Shown here: one piece after another, positions 47,760 to 60,978 of the stretch
How positions within the stretch are numbered: position 1 is the first letter of the stretch
How the letters are laid out: each line of letters opens with the position of its first letter
Assembly: GCA_021464415.1 (NCBI GenBank)
Contig: CM038469.1
Coordinates: forward strand, 3,698,501 to 3,762,500
Length of the DNA: 64,000 nucleotides
From: Lonicera japonica
Lineage: Eukaryota; Streptophyta; Magnoliopsida; Dipsacales; Caprifoliaceae
Direction of reading: 5' to 3'
Notes under the pieces: generated by a model
What the model was told of the DNA's origin: nothing
What the model saw: only the letters and a program-made list of their open reading frames with translations
Database searches by the model: none
Program-made: the position numbers and the translations under genes

Positions 47760-48425
47760 AGGGATCCTAAGAATCTCTAAAGCTAGTTCTTATCTAGGAT
47801 CTCATTAGGAAACTTATTGTAAATTGAATTGCTCTATCGATTGGTTTGATTTGACTGTACTGAATGTTGTGGCCTAAAAACTTAATCTTGGTTTGGAACA
47901 GACAACATTTAGTGGGCGATAGAACTAATCCATTAGTTTTGACAATTTTGAAGAACGAATTGAGGTGCTTTCAATGTTTTTCGATTGACTTGGAGAAGAT
48001 GAGAACAACATCTATGTAAATTATGGCAAAATGACTAAAAGGGTTCAGAATATCATTCAGAATATTTTGAAATTCACTGGGGGTGTTCTTAAGACAGAAT
48101 GGCATTACATTCCATTCATAATGTCCAAAAGGGGTGGTAAAGGTTGTCTTATATCTATCCTCTTCATGAATTTGGATTTGCCAAAATTGACTTTTTAAAT
48201 CAAATTTACTAAAGATTATTACTTGGTTTAACCTGTTGATTAAATCTTTTTTATTTGGTAATGGATATCTTATCCATTCAAGTACTTTATTTAAAGGCTT
48301 ATAGTTAATTACTAAACTTGGTGTTCCTCATTCAATTTCAACATTTTTATTAACATAAAAGGCAGGTCGTGCCTTAGTAGGAATCAAGTGTTCTTTGAAT
48401 TCCTTAGCATAAGGTAACCTAACAA
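47760..48425 (-). pseudogene. Pararetroviral reverse transcriptase fragment
   Basis: Minus-strand translation shows palm-domain blocks (KFDLKSQFWQI, TTPFGHYEWNVMPF, FLGH). The active-site box reads YIDV (complement of 48007-48018) where the family has two aspartates. Stops lie at 48328-48330 and 47971-47973, and a frameshift follows near 47800. It is inactive. Confidence 0.8.
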
Positions 48426-48429
48426 TATG

Positions 48430-48850
48430 CATCTTCTTCAATCTCTTTGATTTTAGAAATTGACTGTAGAAATATCATGGATTTGTTTTTATCTCTAGAA
48501 GACTTCTTACTAGGAAGGACTGTGAGCATGCATATACAACAAATTAGTTAACAGCACCCGGTCAATGTAGGTTAATCACCCATAGCATGTGTAGCTTGAC
48601 AGCGCCTATTTTAGCCCCATTACCCAAGGTGTGTAGTGTGCCAACTCCTTCTGTAGACATCGGGGGGTACATACAACAGCCCATCCACAACACCAGGGTC
48701 ATTACACATGCATACCAGTGCATCATAAAACCCAAAAGTCACTGCATGTGAGTTGTATGTCCACTACTGGCGTTTGTGCAACTTAGAGCAGGGTTTTGCA
48801 TTAAACGAAAACCCTCATGGAGTGTCAGTAAACATTAACTAATGTTTTAA
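48430..48850. other. Unassigned stretch between pararetrovirus and PPR relics
   Basis: It has less AT-rich sequence (about 48545-48800) with no frame or element ends that I recognise. It may be viral intergenic sequence or another repeat. Confidence 0.3.
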
Positions 48851-48875
48851 ATTGTGGATCTTTAAGCAAGGGAAC

Positions 48876-50995
48876 TTACTCGGCAAGGCCAACAGGGTCC
48901 CATGAAGACAGAATTTCTTTCTTCGAGGACTCGGATAGTGATATTTGGGCTCTCGCTAACTCAAAATTATACAAACTAATAAACCAACTATCAAAAGCTA
49001 GAGTTTTGGTGGTAGCTACATCCTTTTGCCTGTAGCCCTTGAAATCAAACATCATATTAAATAAGACACTAACTAGAGTCACATGTTTGGGGGATACACC
49101 GTCTTTAAGCATCTCGTTGAATAAGCGAAGGGCTTCTTTTCCATGTCCATGTTGATCAAGTCCACCGATCATTGCGGACCACGAGACTAAAACTCTCTCG
49201 GGAACCTTAGAGAAAGCGCACCGCATTTGGCATACATGTTGACAAGAGAATTTCCAGTGAAAAGATCCAACATGAACCCAAACTTCAAGATGTGAACATG
49301 ATTTTGTTTAACCTGTTCATAAGCAGATAGATTTGCACAAGCATTTAAAAGTGAACTGCAAACAAATGAATCTGGCTTAAGATCCAAATCTTGCATTTTC
49401 AAATAGAGCTTCAGAGCTTCTTCACCTTGACCTGATTAAGCGTACGTAATTATCATAGATGTAAAAGATGCCAGGTCTTCGGCATTCTTTGAAAATTCTT
49501 GCGGCGTCTTCCACTCAGTTAGATTTACGTATGCATCAATAAGGCTATTAACCACATAAATGTTGGATTGAAACCCTGATTTCACATAATGAGCATGAAC
49601 TTGTTCACTAACTTTGATAGCCTGTAAGCTAGCTGCAGAGTTGAGAACTGCTAGCAAAGTTGTTTCATTGAATCTCATTCCTTCCTTGTACATCTTACTA
49701 AAAAGGGAAAGAGATCTAAAATCATCACCGGTTTGTGAATGGCCTGCTATTATGCGTTCAGCCCAATCAGAACCTTACTCGGCATCAAAGCATAAACGGT
49801 CATTGCCTCATTCATCAACCCACACTTGCAATACAAATCAATAAGACCAACCACCATAAACGGATCCATTGCTACATCCATCTTTATCAAACTGAAGTGT
49901 ATTTGTCTACCCAATTTTTAGAGCCCCAGTGCAACGCATGCTTTAAGAGCACTAGATAACGTGAACATATTCGAGCATATTCTTGATCTTTTCACCTGTC
50001 CCAACAACTCCAAAGCCCTGTCGTGGTGCTCTTGAAGAACGCATCCAGCAATGATAGTATTCCAAGAAACAATATCAGGCAGCGGAATGTGCTCAAAAAT
50101 TGTAATAGCATCTCTAAGATCTCCCAATTTTGCATGCATGTGTACAAGTACTGCATTAGAAGAAAACGGCTCTGAATCATACCCAAGCTTCATCAAATAC
50201 CCATGAATTTTCTTCCCCTGCCCAATATCTACTAACCCGTACAAGCATTCAATATAGTCAACAAACTAAACTTATCCTGTCTTATTCCAGTAATAACCAT
50301 AGCTTGAAATAAAGCCAATGCTTCACTAAAAAAGTCACTTTGTGTATAACAAGAAAACAACGCATTCCAAGAAACAACATTCCGCTCTGGAATTTAGTCA
50401 AAAACCTTCCTAGATTCAAGTAATTCGCTGCATTTTGCATACATAACAACCAACGTATTCGCAACAAAAACATCCGACTCAAAACCAAAGACTACCACAA
50501 TCCCATGAATTTGCCTCCCTCTTATCAAATCCTTCTTAATCGAGCACGCCTTAAGCACACTCGGGAAGGTAAACTCGTTACACTTAATACCCAACAAGTG
50601 CATCTCATGAAAAGGACAAAGGGCTTCTTCAGCAAGCCCATTCTGAGCATACCCAGATATCAAAGCTGACCAAGCAACCAAATCTGGTTCAAGAATTTCG
50701 TCGACCAGTTTACGTGCATAACCAAAAAGTCCACATTTGGAGAACAAATTGGTCAAATGGTTCTGAATCTTTGGGTCATTGCAAAATCCAATCTTGGTTA
50801 AGTGATCATGATTTGTAGTCCTGGACTAAGAGATTTGGTTTTGCAGCACTCTGATAAGAGCTTAGTGTAAGAAATAGAGTTGGGTGTGGAATTTGCATGG
50901 CCTATTTGTGGATCTTGGGTAGCAATTGCAGAGGTGTGAGTAAGTTTAAGGGAGAAGGTAAGGTTGAGACTTGAGAGAGGAAGTGTAGAATTCAA
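48876..50995 (-). pseudogene. PLS-type pentatricopeptide repeat pseudogene
   Basis: From ATG at 50995 (minus strand) an organelle-targeting-like N-terminus precedes about ten PPR units, with recurring PLS-type signatures such as DLVAWSALISGYAQNG, LKACSIKKDLIRGRQIHG, DIVSWNTIIAGCV and LVNMYAKCGA. Such proteins usually bind organellar RNA. The gene is intronless, as most PPR genes are. Breaks include a frameshift near 50800, TAA at 50395-50397, frameshifts near 50325 and 50250, TAA at 49918-49920, and more around 49750 and 49435. The last 60 codons (48876-49060) no longer look like PPR, and no E or DYW domain follows. It is a non-functional relic. Confidence 0.88.
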
Positions 50996-51712
50996 ATGGC
51001 AGGTAAAGTCGTTGTTTTTTAAGGGAAATGATTAGTCCACAAAGCTTCATGGTCTATTTGATCGACGGCCAAGCTAATGTGTTTGCATGGACACACTTGT
51101 AGCGAGGTATTCAAAGGGAAAATCGCAACCGTTGACAAAGGGCGAGAATAATTCTGCCCGTCAATAGAACTAATTACAATGTTGATTAAAGAAATAATTA
51201 CATTAGTCGTGTAAGTGGGATTTCCCTTACTAAATAGTTCCCTCAAAAGACTTTTTTGGCTTGATTATTCCCTTGAAAAAGTCAATCAAGATGATAGTCT
51301 TTTAGATGATTACTCAACCAACATAGATTAAGTATTTGGTCCCCGCACTAATAAAGAAATGATGATTACACATGGAAAAATGGCCAAAGATAATGAAAGT
51401 TCTGAATCAAACATCATATCACCACTGAAAAACGAAAGAACTAACACTTTTTTACATTATCTATACCACTCTTTTATCTCTATATGCAGGGGGATAGGGT
51501 AAAAAGCCAAAAAAAATAAAAAACCCCCAAAACTTAGTCACACATGCAACAATCTTTGATCCTAATTGACTCATCTTCCACTCATCATAGCAATAGAAAA
51601 ATTTAACTCTACATGCACAGTGCATACAATCTTCATGAAGATTCCCAGTTTCATGTACTGCATGCTTAATTTATTGTACTGTTCCAAGGCAAGAAAGAGA
51701 AGCAAATAGCCC
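50996..51712. other. Spacer between PPR relic and FLZ gene
   Basis: It contains the 3' UTR of the FLZ gene (from 51712 leftwards) and the former upstream region of the PPR relic. No other gene seen. Confidence 0.4.
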
Positions 51713-52650
51713 TCAGTTCTTCATTCCATCAATGACTATTTCTTGGCATCGACACTCTTCACTGCAAAAAGCTCTCTCACCCCTACAAATTAGAGCCCAA
51801 AACAATGTATTAATCATTCAATAATAAATTAATTAAAAGACCATTAAAGCCAGTGTAGTGTGTTTCTTATAAAATACCTGTGCATGTAAATGTCACTGCC
51901 TTGTCCAAGATTCTTCTTGCAAGTGTGGCAAAAGCTGAGGAAATTAGGAGATGGTGATTTAAGATTGTGACCCTTTTTGCAACTCTTCACAATGCAGTTG
52001 TCATATATATGAGTGGTTCTTGGATTAGGCCCATGAGAGATCACACGTGTATAATCCTCAGAAAGCTCAATCTCATTCAAAGAGAGAGCCCCAGTAGAAA
52101 TTGGAGGAAATTTTTTTGTTTGAACACCAAAATTCACAGACCCAAATGGAGATGAAGTAACCAAAAACTGTGAATTCCTTGTTTTAATTCCAAAATCACC
52201 TGGGGATTGGGGGGACGAAATTCCAGATGGTGAAAGAGTGGGGATTTGAATCTTGAGCTTTGATCCAAAAAGAACCATCTTGTTATTTGGCTTAGACAAA
52301 TCTTCATTAACTTTCTCATCAATAAGAGCAAGACCAATTGCTTCAGAGTCTAATTTGTCAGAAGGATGTTTGTTTCCCGAGAAACTGGTTGTGGATTTTG
52401 ATGGGTTTTTATCATAGCCAAATGGGTTCGCATTAGAAAATAGTTTGGTGTCAAGAATTGAAGTTGGGGTTATTGAAGATTGAGTATCAGAGAGACCCTT
52501 CGTCAAAAATCCATTGAAGAACCTTGGTGACCCGAGGAATGAAGAAATGGGACTGGTTTGATTTTGGGTGGGAGAATTTACAGAGCTTTGATCAGCCATT
52601 AAAGCTTGTTTACTGCTAATTTTTCTATATCTATTCCTCAGCAATAACAT
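51713..52650 (-). CDS. FLZ-type (FCS-like, DUF581) zinc finger protein, two exons
   Basis: Exon 1 is complement(51878-52650) and exon 2 complement(51713-51782), joined by a GT-AG intron, giving 280 residues. The FLZ domain lies at about 237-270: FLSFCHTCKKNLGQGSDIYM, then across the splice FCSEECRCQEI, which supplies the four zinc-ligand cysteines of the FCS-like finger. FLZ proteins are plant-specific adaptors that bind the SnRK1 energy-sensing kinase; this is family knowledge. The N-terminal 230 residues are low-complexity, rich in Ser/Pro/Asn. I chose the ATG at 52650 (MLLLRNRYRK) because FLZ proteins often begin with a basic ML-rich stretch; ATG 18 codons on (MADQSS) is the alternative. 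It looks intact. Confidence 0.92.
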
Positions 52651-53300
52651 TATACCTTTTTACCAGATTAGTATCAACCAAAAATATTCAAAAACACAAC
52701 TGCAAAACAAAAACACGCAGAAGCAGTAACAAGATTTAGTCAGAAAGAGAAAATGAATGAATCAATGTATTATAGTTTAAACATTATAATTAAAATAATG
52801 CTTGACCAGCTTCACTCACGCACCATGAGCGGAAGGATTATTTAAAGTGCGCGAAAACTGGCCGGACACCCGGTGGGAAACAACAAAAATTATATTTCAA
52901 ACCCACCTGGATCGTAGGGTTGGTTAAGATCACTGCAAAAAAAGAAAAAAACAAACTTTCAACTTACAGAAAACACAAACTTGATCAAAAACCCAAAAGG
53001 GATAAGAAAGCAAAAATGATTGATTCAATTTAATTTGCGGAGTATGGAAAGGCCTCTTCTCTCTCTGTGGACTCCATGACCGAATGATAACAATAACAGA
53101 TAAATCCTAAAATTCCCTCCCTCTGCCAAAAAGAAAAAAAATAAAAATGTTGATCAAGGACTAACAATACTCATTGCGTGGAGAGTATAATCTGACATTT
53201 CTCAATAAAATGGAAATGGGTATTTTTGTGTGTTTGTTTGATTCTTTGTTTCAATCATGCAAAATCGCCACGGCCCACAACAAGCGACTTTGCAGAGAGA
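52651..53300 (-). promoter_or_regulatory. 5' UTR and promoter region of the FLZ gene
   Basis: On the minus strand a TTTTTTTGCAG acceptor-like site near 52935 suggests a 5' UTR intron, common in this family, and a CT/GA-rich leader lies near 53060-53110. I cannot fix the transcription start. Confidence 0.35.
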
Positions 53301-56300
53301 GATAGAGAAGGTTTGTTTGGCGCATTTAAGAGAAATCTGATTTATCTCTGAGGGCAGTTTGGTAATTGGCACTCGCATCCTCTATCCGGAAGTTACGTAT
53401 GGATAATGAAGCACTACAAATGTACCAAATATTAAAATAAAATGAAGCACTATAAAACAATAAGTGTGTTTTTTTTAAAATAAATCGCAATTTTATTCTT
53501 TTATCTGTGAGAATATTTCTACTTTAATTAAGTATTTTTTAACAAAACATTTTAACTAATTTTAGTGGGAGGGTGAGTTTACTTAAAATATAAAAATAAA
53601 TATAAAGATGTTAATTTTTATCATCGCTAAAATAAAAATATCAAAGACAAAACTTCTATCACGTATAATAAATAAAATTGACAAATTCTAAATATCCTCC
53701 ATTTACCCCAAAAATCACCTTCAAATTATGTAATTATTGCAACTAAACAATCAATCAAAATTAAATTTGAACTATAGAATAAAAACAATAAAACCCACAT
53801 ATTTAGTTTTCCACGAAATCAATACCAAGTTGAAAAAAAGGGTATACTGTAAGTTTTATTTGTGTGTTTGTATATTGCAACATATTGTAATAAATTTTGG
53901 CATATATTGGTATTAAAGAAAACAAAAAGACAATGAAATTTTTAATTCGAGAAGAGAAACTCTTAACTTTGAGACATAGGAAGGAATCTATTCTTGGCAA
54001 GTTATTTCTTTGGGGCTTTTTTTTAAAGGATAAATCTTTACTCTTTTTTTAACAAATGACATTCTATTTTTAGATTTAGTTTAAAGGACAAGTTTTTAAT
54101 AAAAGATAAAATAAATAAAAATTAATCAAAAATTAGAATTAAACGAATTTCTGAAGGTGCCCTTATTAACTATAAAAACGATAACTAAAAATTAAAAATT
54201 AAAAACTAATTTATCAAAAATAGATAAATAAATAAATCTAAATAAACAGAAATTTGAAAGATATCTTAATTTAGATACAACAAAAATGATAAGAAAATAA
54301 ATTTTAAATTTACCAACTTCAACGAACATAATCAGAAATAATGTTCAGCAATGAAGATAAGTATAATATGTCTGATATAAGTACATATAACACACACAGA
54401 CATATTAGTTGCAAGCATGTAATATTAAACAAAAATATCAAACACATTGTAAAAATAAATCATAAATCGACAACAAACATATGAATTTGCAAACTAAAAT
54501 AGAAATAATTTGTATATACAAGAGCAATTATCAAGGAAAAAACCCATATCATAAAAAGTATATCTGATTCCAAGATTTGAATAAATGGAAGATGATCGAA
54601 ATGTTGATCTTGATGGCCACGAATCATGGTACAAAGTAACGAATAGCTGATAACCTTCTAGTTATATACATGCAGTTAGGATGCGATGGTAAGCATTGTT
54701 GTCGATGAATATAGAAGAGGATATTCGAATCATAAAGGGAAAGAAAATAGTACAGTCGATGATTAAAGGGAAGGAGCACATATTAAGGAGGAAAAATATT
54801 GACTACGAGGGAAGAGATATGAGGAAGTTTGTAGATCATCATAGGCCAACTAAATCTGGTTGAATTAAATAAAGTTGGGCCATGAGAAACGGAAAACTCT
54901 TTAAAAAAATGAAAAGCCCGAAAACTAAAAATACACAAACCCACAGTACCCAACAATTCCCAATCTTACCAAATTTATAGAAAATAATACTTGGAATAAG
55001 AATTTTTAACTAAATTATTATTATGTGTTAACTAATGCTTGTATAAGCCACGTTAAAGAACAAAAAGAAATTTTGAAGTTATAATCTTTAATTGGTAAAT
55101 AAATTATATAAAACAAAAAGATTTTTTTTTTCATTTTTGACCATAGCACACACGATAATGATATAAATATCAGTCTCACACATATTATATAAATCAAATT
55201 TATTTGGATTCTGCCCAATCAATAATAACAGACATATTGGACATGTTCATATCTGTAGACATATTACGTAACACCAGTTAGGAATATTGGAATACAAAAC
55301 TTAAAACACGAAAATTATTGGTTAAAGATATTAACAAACAAAGTACTTACACAACGTGAAAAAATAAATATTTTCTCGAGTGAGGGATTGAACGGTTAAG
55401 AAAATAGGAACGCCAATGGGTCAGTCAGGGAGTTAGGGATGTATTTGGGGTCGCCCCTCCTCACCCCCGACTATAAAATTTGCCCCATGCCCGCCTCCAT
55501 CCCGATTTAAGGGTTTGGGGTATTAAATCCTTGAACCACGTGAGGAGCAGGTATCCATGGCCCATGGGAAACCGAACAGCAGAGAGAGAACTGATGATGG
55601 AGGGAGAAGACTTAGCAGTGAATGATGGTTGCAGCTTAAGCAATTATTGTAGTGAACGGTGATGGTTCATAGAGAGAGAAAGAGAGAGTGTTACGGGGTG
55701 TATGGTAGTCGACAGAACCGCTGTGAGCGAGAACGGTGGGGTGCAAATATGGCGATGAGCGATAACGGTGGCGAGTTAAAACGGCGATGAGCAAGGACAA
55801 TTGCATATAGAAGCGGTGGTGGTGACCTGGTATGTTGGGTTAATGGCTAGTACTGGTGTTTTTGTGAAAATGAAGAGTCAACACCTAACTCTTTGATCCA
55901 TTATGCCTGGGGAAAATTAAAGAATTGAAAATATTATTAATGAAAGCTAGCTGTCGACCATAACATAAAGCTTATAAATTAAATTCAAATTATATCTAGG
56001 TTATATGATTGACTAATATATACGAGGACTGAACAAACATATCTGAGTTATTAAAATGTCTTTGTTAGCCTGTGTAAAATTTAGGACCGGAAAATTAAAA
56101 CCGATAACCGGAGAATCGGTCTGACCCGAACCGATTAAATATCTAGGCAGTGATATATCTGCACACAATATGTCTAACATTTACCTAAATAAATAAAAAT
56201 GTCTAGGCACTAAAATATGTTTGCTTGCTATTATGGGATTAGTGTACTTTGAATATATTTGTAATTTCAATCTTAATATGTCTGGTTAGTTTAAATTATT

Positions 56301-59109
56301 TTCCTACTTTAACTTTTTTAAATAATTCTTATATTTATCTTCTTATTTGATTTGCATGTGATATATATTTGAAATTATTTGAATTCCTAATTTAATTATA
56401 TATTTATTTTCTTGTATTTTATCTTTAAGAAGGGTAGTATTGAAATTCAACTTAATTAATTGAAATATTAAAGTAATTAATATTTTGTCCTCTATTGAAA
56501 ACTTGTCCTTTAAACTAATTCTAAAAATAACTAATGTCCTTAATTATTATTTTCTATATTTCTTTTTGAGAGCGTGGATTCAATAACACCTACTATATAT
56601 ATTATTATATATTAAGTTAGAGAAATTTTTGTATGCACTTAACATTACAAATTATACTTCACGTTTTAGAAACAAACGTATACTTGAATTAATATTTACA
56701 CCCATAACCTCAAATATAAATTCTGAAAAAAAAAAACCTCAAATATAAATTACATATGTTATCAACACTTGAGCAAATGCCATAAAATGTAATTAATATG
56801 TTTAAAAAATCTACATAATGCGAGGATTATTGCACACGCATTGATTGGGCCCATATTCAAAGAAAAATCTTGTATTATTGTGTCATAATTCTAGGGTTCA
56901 AAAATGAGATTTAGCCATACCAATGGCCTTGCAACACAATAGTTAGTATTAGTCAACATTTGGGAGGTGTGGGATGTTTCACGTGTTTGAATCCTATCAA
57001 TGTAATTCAAAGAATGAGATTAGGCATTTTTCATTTTGGAAAAAAAAACCAAAATTCAGCCTTACTATAACATTTGTACCCAGTATAAGTAATAAAAAAA
57101 GTAAAGTACATTTTGAATCCATTATTGAAATTTCTCGTCTTCATCTTCATCACAAATAAAAAGTTCATAATAAAATGCAGATGAATCTCACTGTGCCCTC
57201 ATGAAGCAATCGATCGATCCATCTACATTTACGAGGAAGAAATCCATGTGTTTTCATTCTGCCACCAGAAAAGCTCAAGTCCATCGATAATTACATCATT
57301 GACTGGTCATGCATAACGTACTATGGATGGACAGATAGGCTTAAGAAGAATCTAACACAAGACAACCTAACCTAAATTAATATTTTATGTGGGTTTTTTT
57401 AATTTAGGGAGAAAGAAAAAGAAATGGATTCTACACGATTTTGGTATGGCAAGAAAGAAAAATAATAAATGGCAATTTTTTTATTTAGGATAAAAAAATC
57501 GAGGTGAGAAGAAAGGGTAATACATTAATTTTTAGGTTCATTTGATGGGGGTTTAATTTTTATAGGAGTGAGAAGAATAAAATTATAGGTCTATTTAGTA
57601 CACCAAACAGTAAAACACTAAATCAACTATAAGTTAAAATATAATCAACTACAAAATATAATTGAAAATATGATTAAATCAACTATAAGTTGTGATGTAA
57701 GTGGTAATCTACTTATAAGAGACTGAACCATTCTAACACGGACGGTCAGTTTTAGTCCATATATCCTAATGATACTACAAAGATACCTCATATAATTCTA
57801 AACCTTCGTCCACAAATCCAACTAGTGATATAAGTGGTAATTTACTTCTAAGTGACCGAACTGTTCTAACACAAACTGTCAATTTTATTCCAGATATCAT
57901 AATGCGAATGTAAAGATACCTCATATAATTCTAAACGTTCATCCACAAATTCAACTAGCTATATACTTCGTTAAGCCATATCATTTTTGCAACCTATCAT
58001 AGAATTTTTAGTTGTGAAAATGTTTAGAATCATCATATTTGTTGTTCATTCTTCATATTTTTATTCACTGTTTAAAATTTTGATATATCACCAATGGTCT
58101 TATAGCCTATGGCATCCTTCTCGTAACTAGATGATCTTGGGTTCGATGCACATGAACGTGGTTATTGAACTTGTTATTATACCAAATCTGATGGTAGTTG
58201 TGTGCTCACTCTGAGTGGTGGTAGTTATGGATTTAGCATATATCACAACGATTGTGTCGTAAAATCATAACTCTATATCAAATACACACACACACATATA
58301 TAAATCTATCAAAATGAAAATGTAAACATGTCTAAAAATATTCCAAATGGTTAAATCATAAAAAAAAATCTCTAATATTGCCGATAAACGTAACCACTAA
58401 GTATCTTCCCCAAAATAGTTACTCAAAGTTGTAAGTTAGATTTATTATTCTCATATATATTCCAATGATCTTTTCATTACACTATCAGTATACGATATTT
58501 TGGGTCATTGTGATAAAATTTTCCTTTTCTTCTAAATTTTTTGTAAAAAATATAAGAAATATATGGAGTTATTGATATTTGCGAATTCTTTTTGATAGTA
58601 TAAATTGGAAACATAATTAAAAACTAAAAATTAAAATTGAAAACATGATTATAAACTAAAAGTTGCAATGTAACTTGAAAGTACTAAAAAAAATGAAATT
58701 TTAAATTGGGAAAAATAATTATAATAATGAAAAAGATGATAAGACATGAACATTTTACAAGGGAGCTTGTGAGTCACATTCATAATGTTTTCAATTTTTG
58801 CTACATCACTATTATAATCCCAATTTATATTTAAATTATAGATAACTCTATTATTTATTATTTAAATATTCTATGTAACGCTCTAATTAAAAAAAAATAT
58901 TGTAGTATAAGACTATTAGTAATACTGATCATTTATAGTTTTAATTTTTATAAGGAATTTTTAAATGAATCCACAAAAACATTCTATTCACTCCAGTAAT
59001 AGAATACTTGAAATTCACCCCACCAAAATTTGACAAACCTTTTATTTTCACCCCGCTCATTTTATCTATGCCAAACAGAAACTAACTTAAGAGAAACCAA
59101 AAAAGAAAC
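53301..59109. other. Long AT-rich intergenic region
   Basis: No gene recognised in nearly 6 kb. A GC-richer island at about 55390-55860 (CCCGACTATAAAATTTGCCCC, then GGCGATGAGC repeats) looks like transposable-element debris. A tandem repeat at 57690-57960 is listed separately. Near 56100, ACCGATAACCGGAGAATCGG resembles the GGTT-rich hAT element at 60488. Confidence 0.35.
57690..57960 (+). repeat. Two tandem copies of an about 135-bp unit
   Basis: Each copy contains GTGGTAATYTACTTMTAAG and AAGATACCTCATATAATTCT followed by AAAC and CATCCACAAAT-like sequence. The copies, near 57695 and 57830, are roughly 80 percent alike by eye. Confidence 0.75.
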
Positions 59110-59765
59110 TGCAGGAGGTGAATTTTGGACATGGGCTTTTAGCCAAGGCCCAAATTTAATGTCCAGATTGATAAGCTAGTCTTCGGACAAGGCCCATGAG
59201 ATTGTGAGAGTCGCCTTCTGGCCGATTAATTCCCATTGCTATGTTCCTCGGATCAAGGTATCGTGAGTCATCCATCGATGATCGGACTACAAACGCTAAG
59301 TAGATGAGTTGGAGGATAGACAATGAAATATAACCACTTCAGTCAATGTGAACAGGGTTAGGGACACCTGGAATCTTGAAGTAGTGATCAAGTATACTTT
59401 TTATAGTAATTTCTTAATAACCCAAACCCTAATGTGACCCTACCCTATACATAAAAATACGAATGGAAAACCTACAACTAATGGATTCCAACTTTTATTA
59501 CCCTACACTCACTCCCACACTTTCTCTTTCTAAGAAAAGCAACTACCATTGTTGTAATTACTCTTAATTAAGCTATTAAAGCCAAGTGAAGAACACTCAC
59601 ACATACCTTAGGGAGGATGTACTGTCAGATTGGGAATAATAGCCACCGGAAGAACCTACTCCACAAACAAATTATGTCTATATTTTATGCAATTTTACTG
59701 TTCATCTTCACCGCCATTGTCAATCTAGTTATTAACTCTATCATTCTAAGTCGATTTTCTTTATG
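59110..59765 (+). mobile_element. Degraded LTR-like fragment
   Basis: A GCAGGAGG purine tract leads into TGAATTTTGG. The 3' part (GGAGGATGTACTGTCAGATT, ACCGGAAGAACCTACTCCAC) parallels the LTR at 39409 (GGAGGACGTACTGTCGGACT, ACCGGGGAAGCTACCTTAAC). It is therefore a distant relative of that LTR, perhaps cut at 59765 by the next element. Confidence 0.45.
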
Positions 59766-60321
59766 AAGTGATTAATAAAAAATTCTGACCACTCAAAATC
59801 AGAGTAGCTCAACTAATAAAATTAATTACTCGTATAATATGGTATTTTTATTTTTCTTTTATTAAATGAAGGTATTTATAAGAAACTTTAATTTTATAAA
59901 AAAATAATATTTACATTACAATTTCAGACTGTATTTAATGCCTAGTTTGTAAATATTATATGTAATATCAAACTTTTCTCTCGAAAAAGTTTTTTACGAA
60001 ACTTATTTATAAATAGGAGAATTGATTAGCAAATTTTTTTTATCATTGTGGACTACAATTAAATTGTATGTATTTTTAAAAAAAATGCAAGTTTTATTAT
60101 ATAATATTTGGACTTGTAATTCAGGAGCCTATCAAATGCAAAGCTTATTAAATATTTATTCTACTAGTCCTTGTATTGTCCAATCTCACTTATTCTTATC
60201 CGGCTGATTTGTTTCCTATCCTTTCCCACATTATTTCTATTCGATTAATTTCGACTTTTATCCTATTTGGCCTTTATCATATCATATATTACCTCCTTAT
60301 TCGGCGCGCCAAACACACCTT
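59766..60321 (+). mobile_element. Second copy of the GGCGCGCC-ended DNA element (partial)
   Basis: Homologous to the 3' two-thirds of 20141-20912 and ends GGCGCGCCAAACACACC. The left end is missing. The 61-codon frame inside it is incidental. Confidence 0.7.
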
Positions 60322-60487
60322 ATTGTTCTTTGACATAGTATAAAAAAAAACATAATATGAAAAGAATAGACGTACACAAGACCTATAATCCATTGGCCAG
60401 AGAACAATTCTCTTAAGAAATACCATTTATCTCTTATGTGTGTGATTTTGTTCTTTCATTTCAACCCAAACTATACTCTGGCACATC

Positions 60488-60978
60488 TAAGGCTGGAACC
60501 AGTTCGGTTCCTAGCCAATTTTAGAAGAACGGTTAACCGAACCGTTTATATCATAACGGTTAGGTTCTAAGTATGAAAAAGTGAAAAACCTTTTAAGAAC
60601 CTAACCGGTTCTGATGGTTCGGTTCCTCCGGTTTATCGGTTAACCGTTAATAAGAGAAAAACCAAAATATTAATAGTTATTCGGTTCTTCTGGTTTATTG
60701 GTTAACCATTAACTAGAGAAAAACCAAAATATTAAGGATTATTGGAAAGAAATAACGGTTCTAATGGTTAAATTCCTAAGTATTGGAATAGAGCTTAGAA
60801 TGAAAAATTCAATAACGGTTCCTTAATGGTTATTGGAAAGCAATTGTATTCAGAACTATTAACAAATAGACAAGAATCGAACCATTAAAAAATTAGCAAA
60901 TTTCGAAGAACCGAATCGGTTTTTATCAGTTCGGTTTGGACTGGTTCTCCGATTCCCGATTCTATTTTCCCAGCCCTA
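60488..60978. mobile_element. hAT-type element, 491 bp, with GGTTCGGTT-rich body
   Basis: An exact 8-bp duplication GGCACATC (60480-60487 and 60979-60986) flanks a unit starting TAAGGCTGG and ending CCAGCCCTA. The body is packed with GGTT/AACC motifs (CGGTTAACCG) that pair within and between strands. No coding frame. Confidence 0.88.

Larger units (their letters stand above)
45889..48425 (-). pseudogene. Endogenous pararetrovirus (Caulimoviridae) relic
   Basis: Reading the minus strand, the order is reverse transcriptase (48425-47760), RNase H (47731-47441), the polyprotein end (near 47200), then a second open region (47072-46723 and 46410-45889). That arrangement fits a plant pararetrovirus with a further frame after the polyprotein, as described for endogenous florendovirus-type and petuvirus-like sequences. 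RT and RNase H resemble caulimovirids more than Ty1 or Ty3 elements. The copy is dead: several in-frame stops and frameshifts, and no movement/coat region in the window. No LTRs flank it. Confidence 0.8.
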
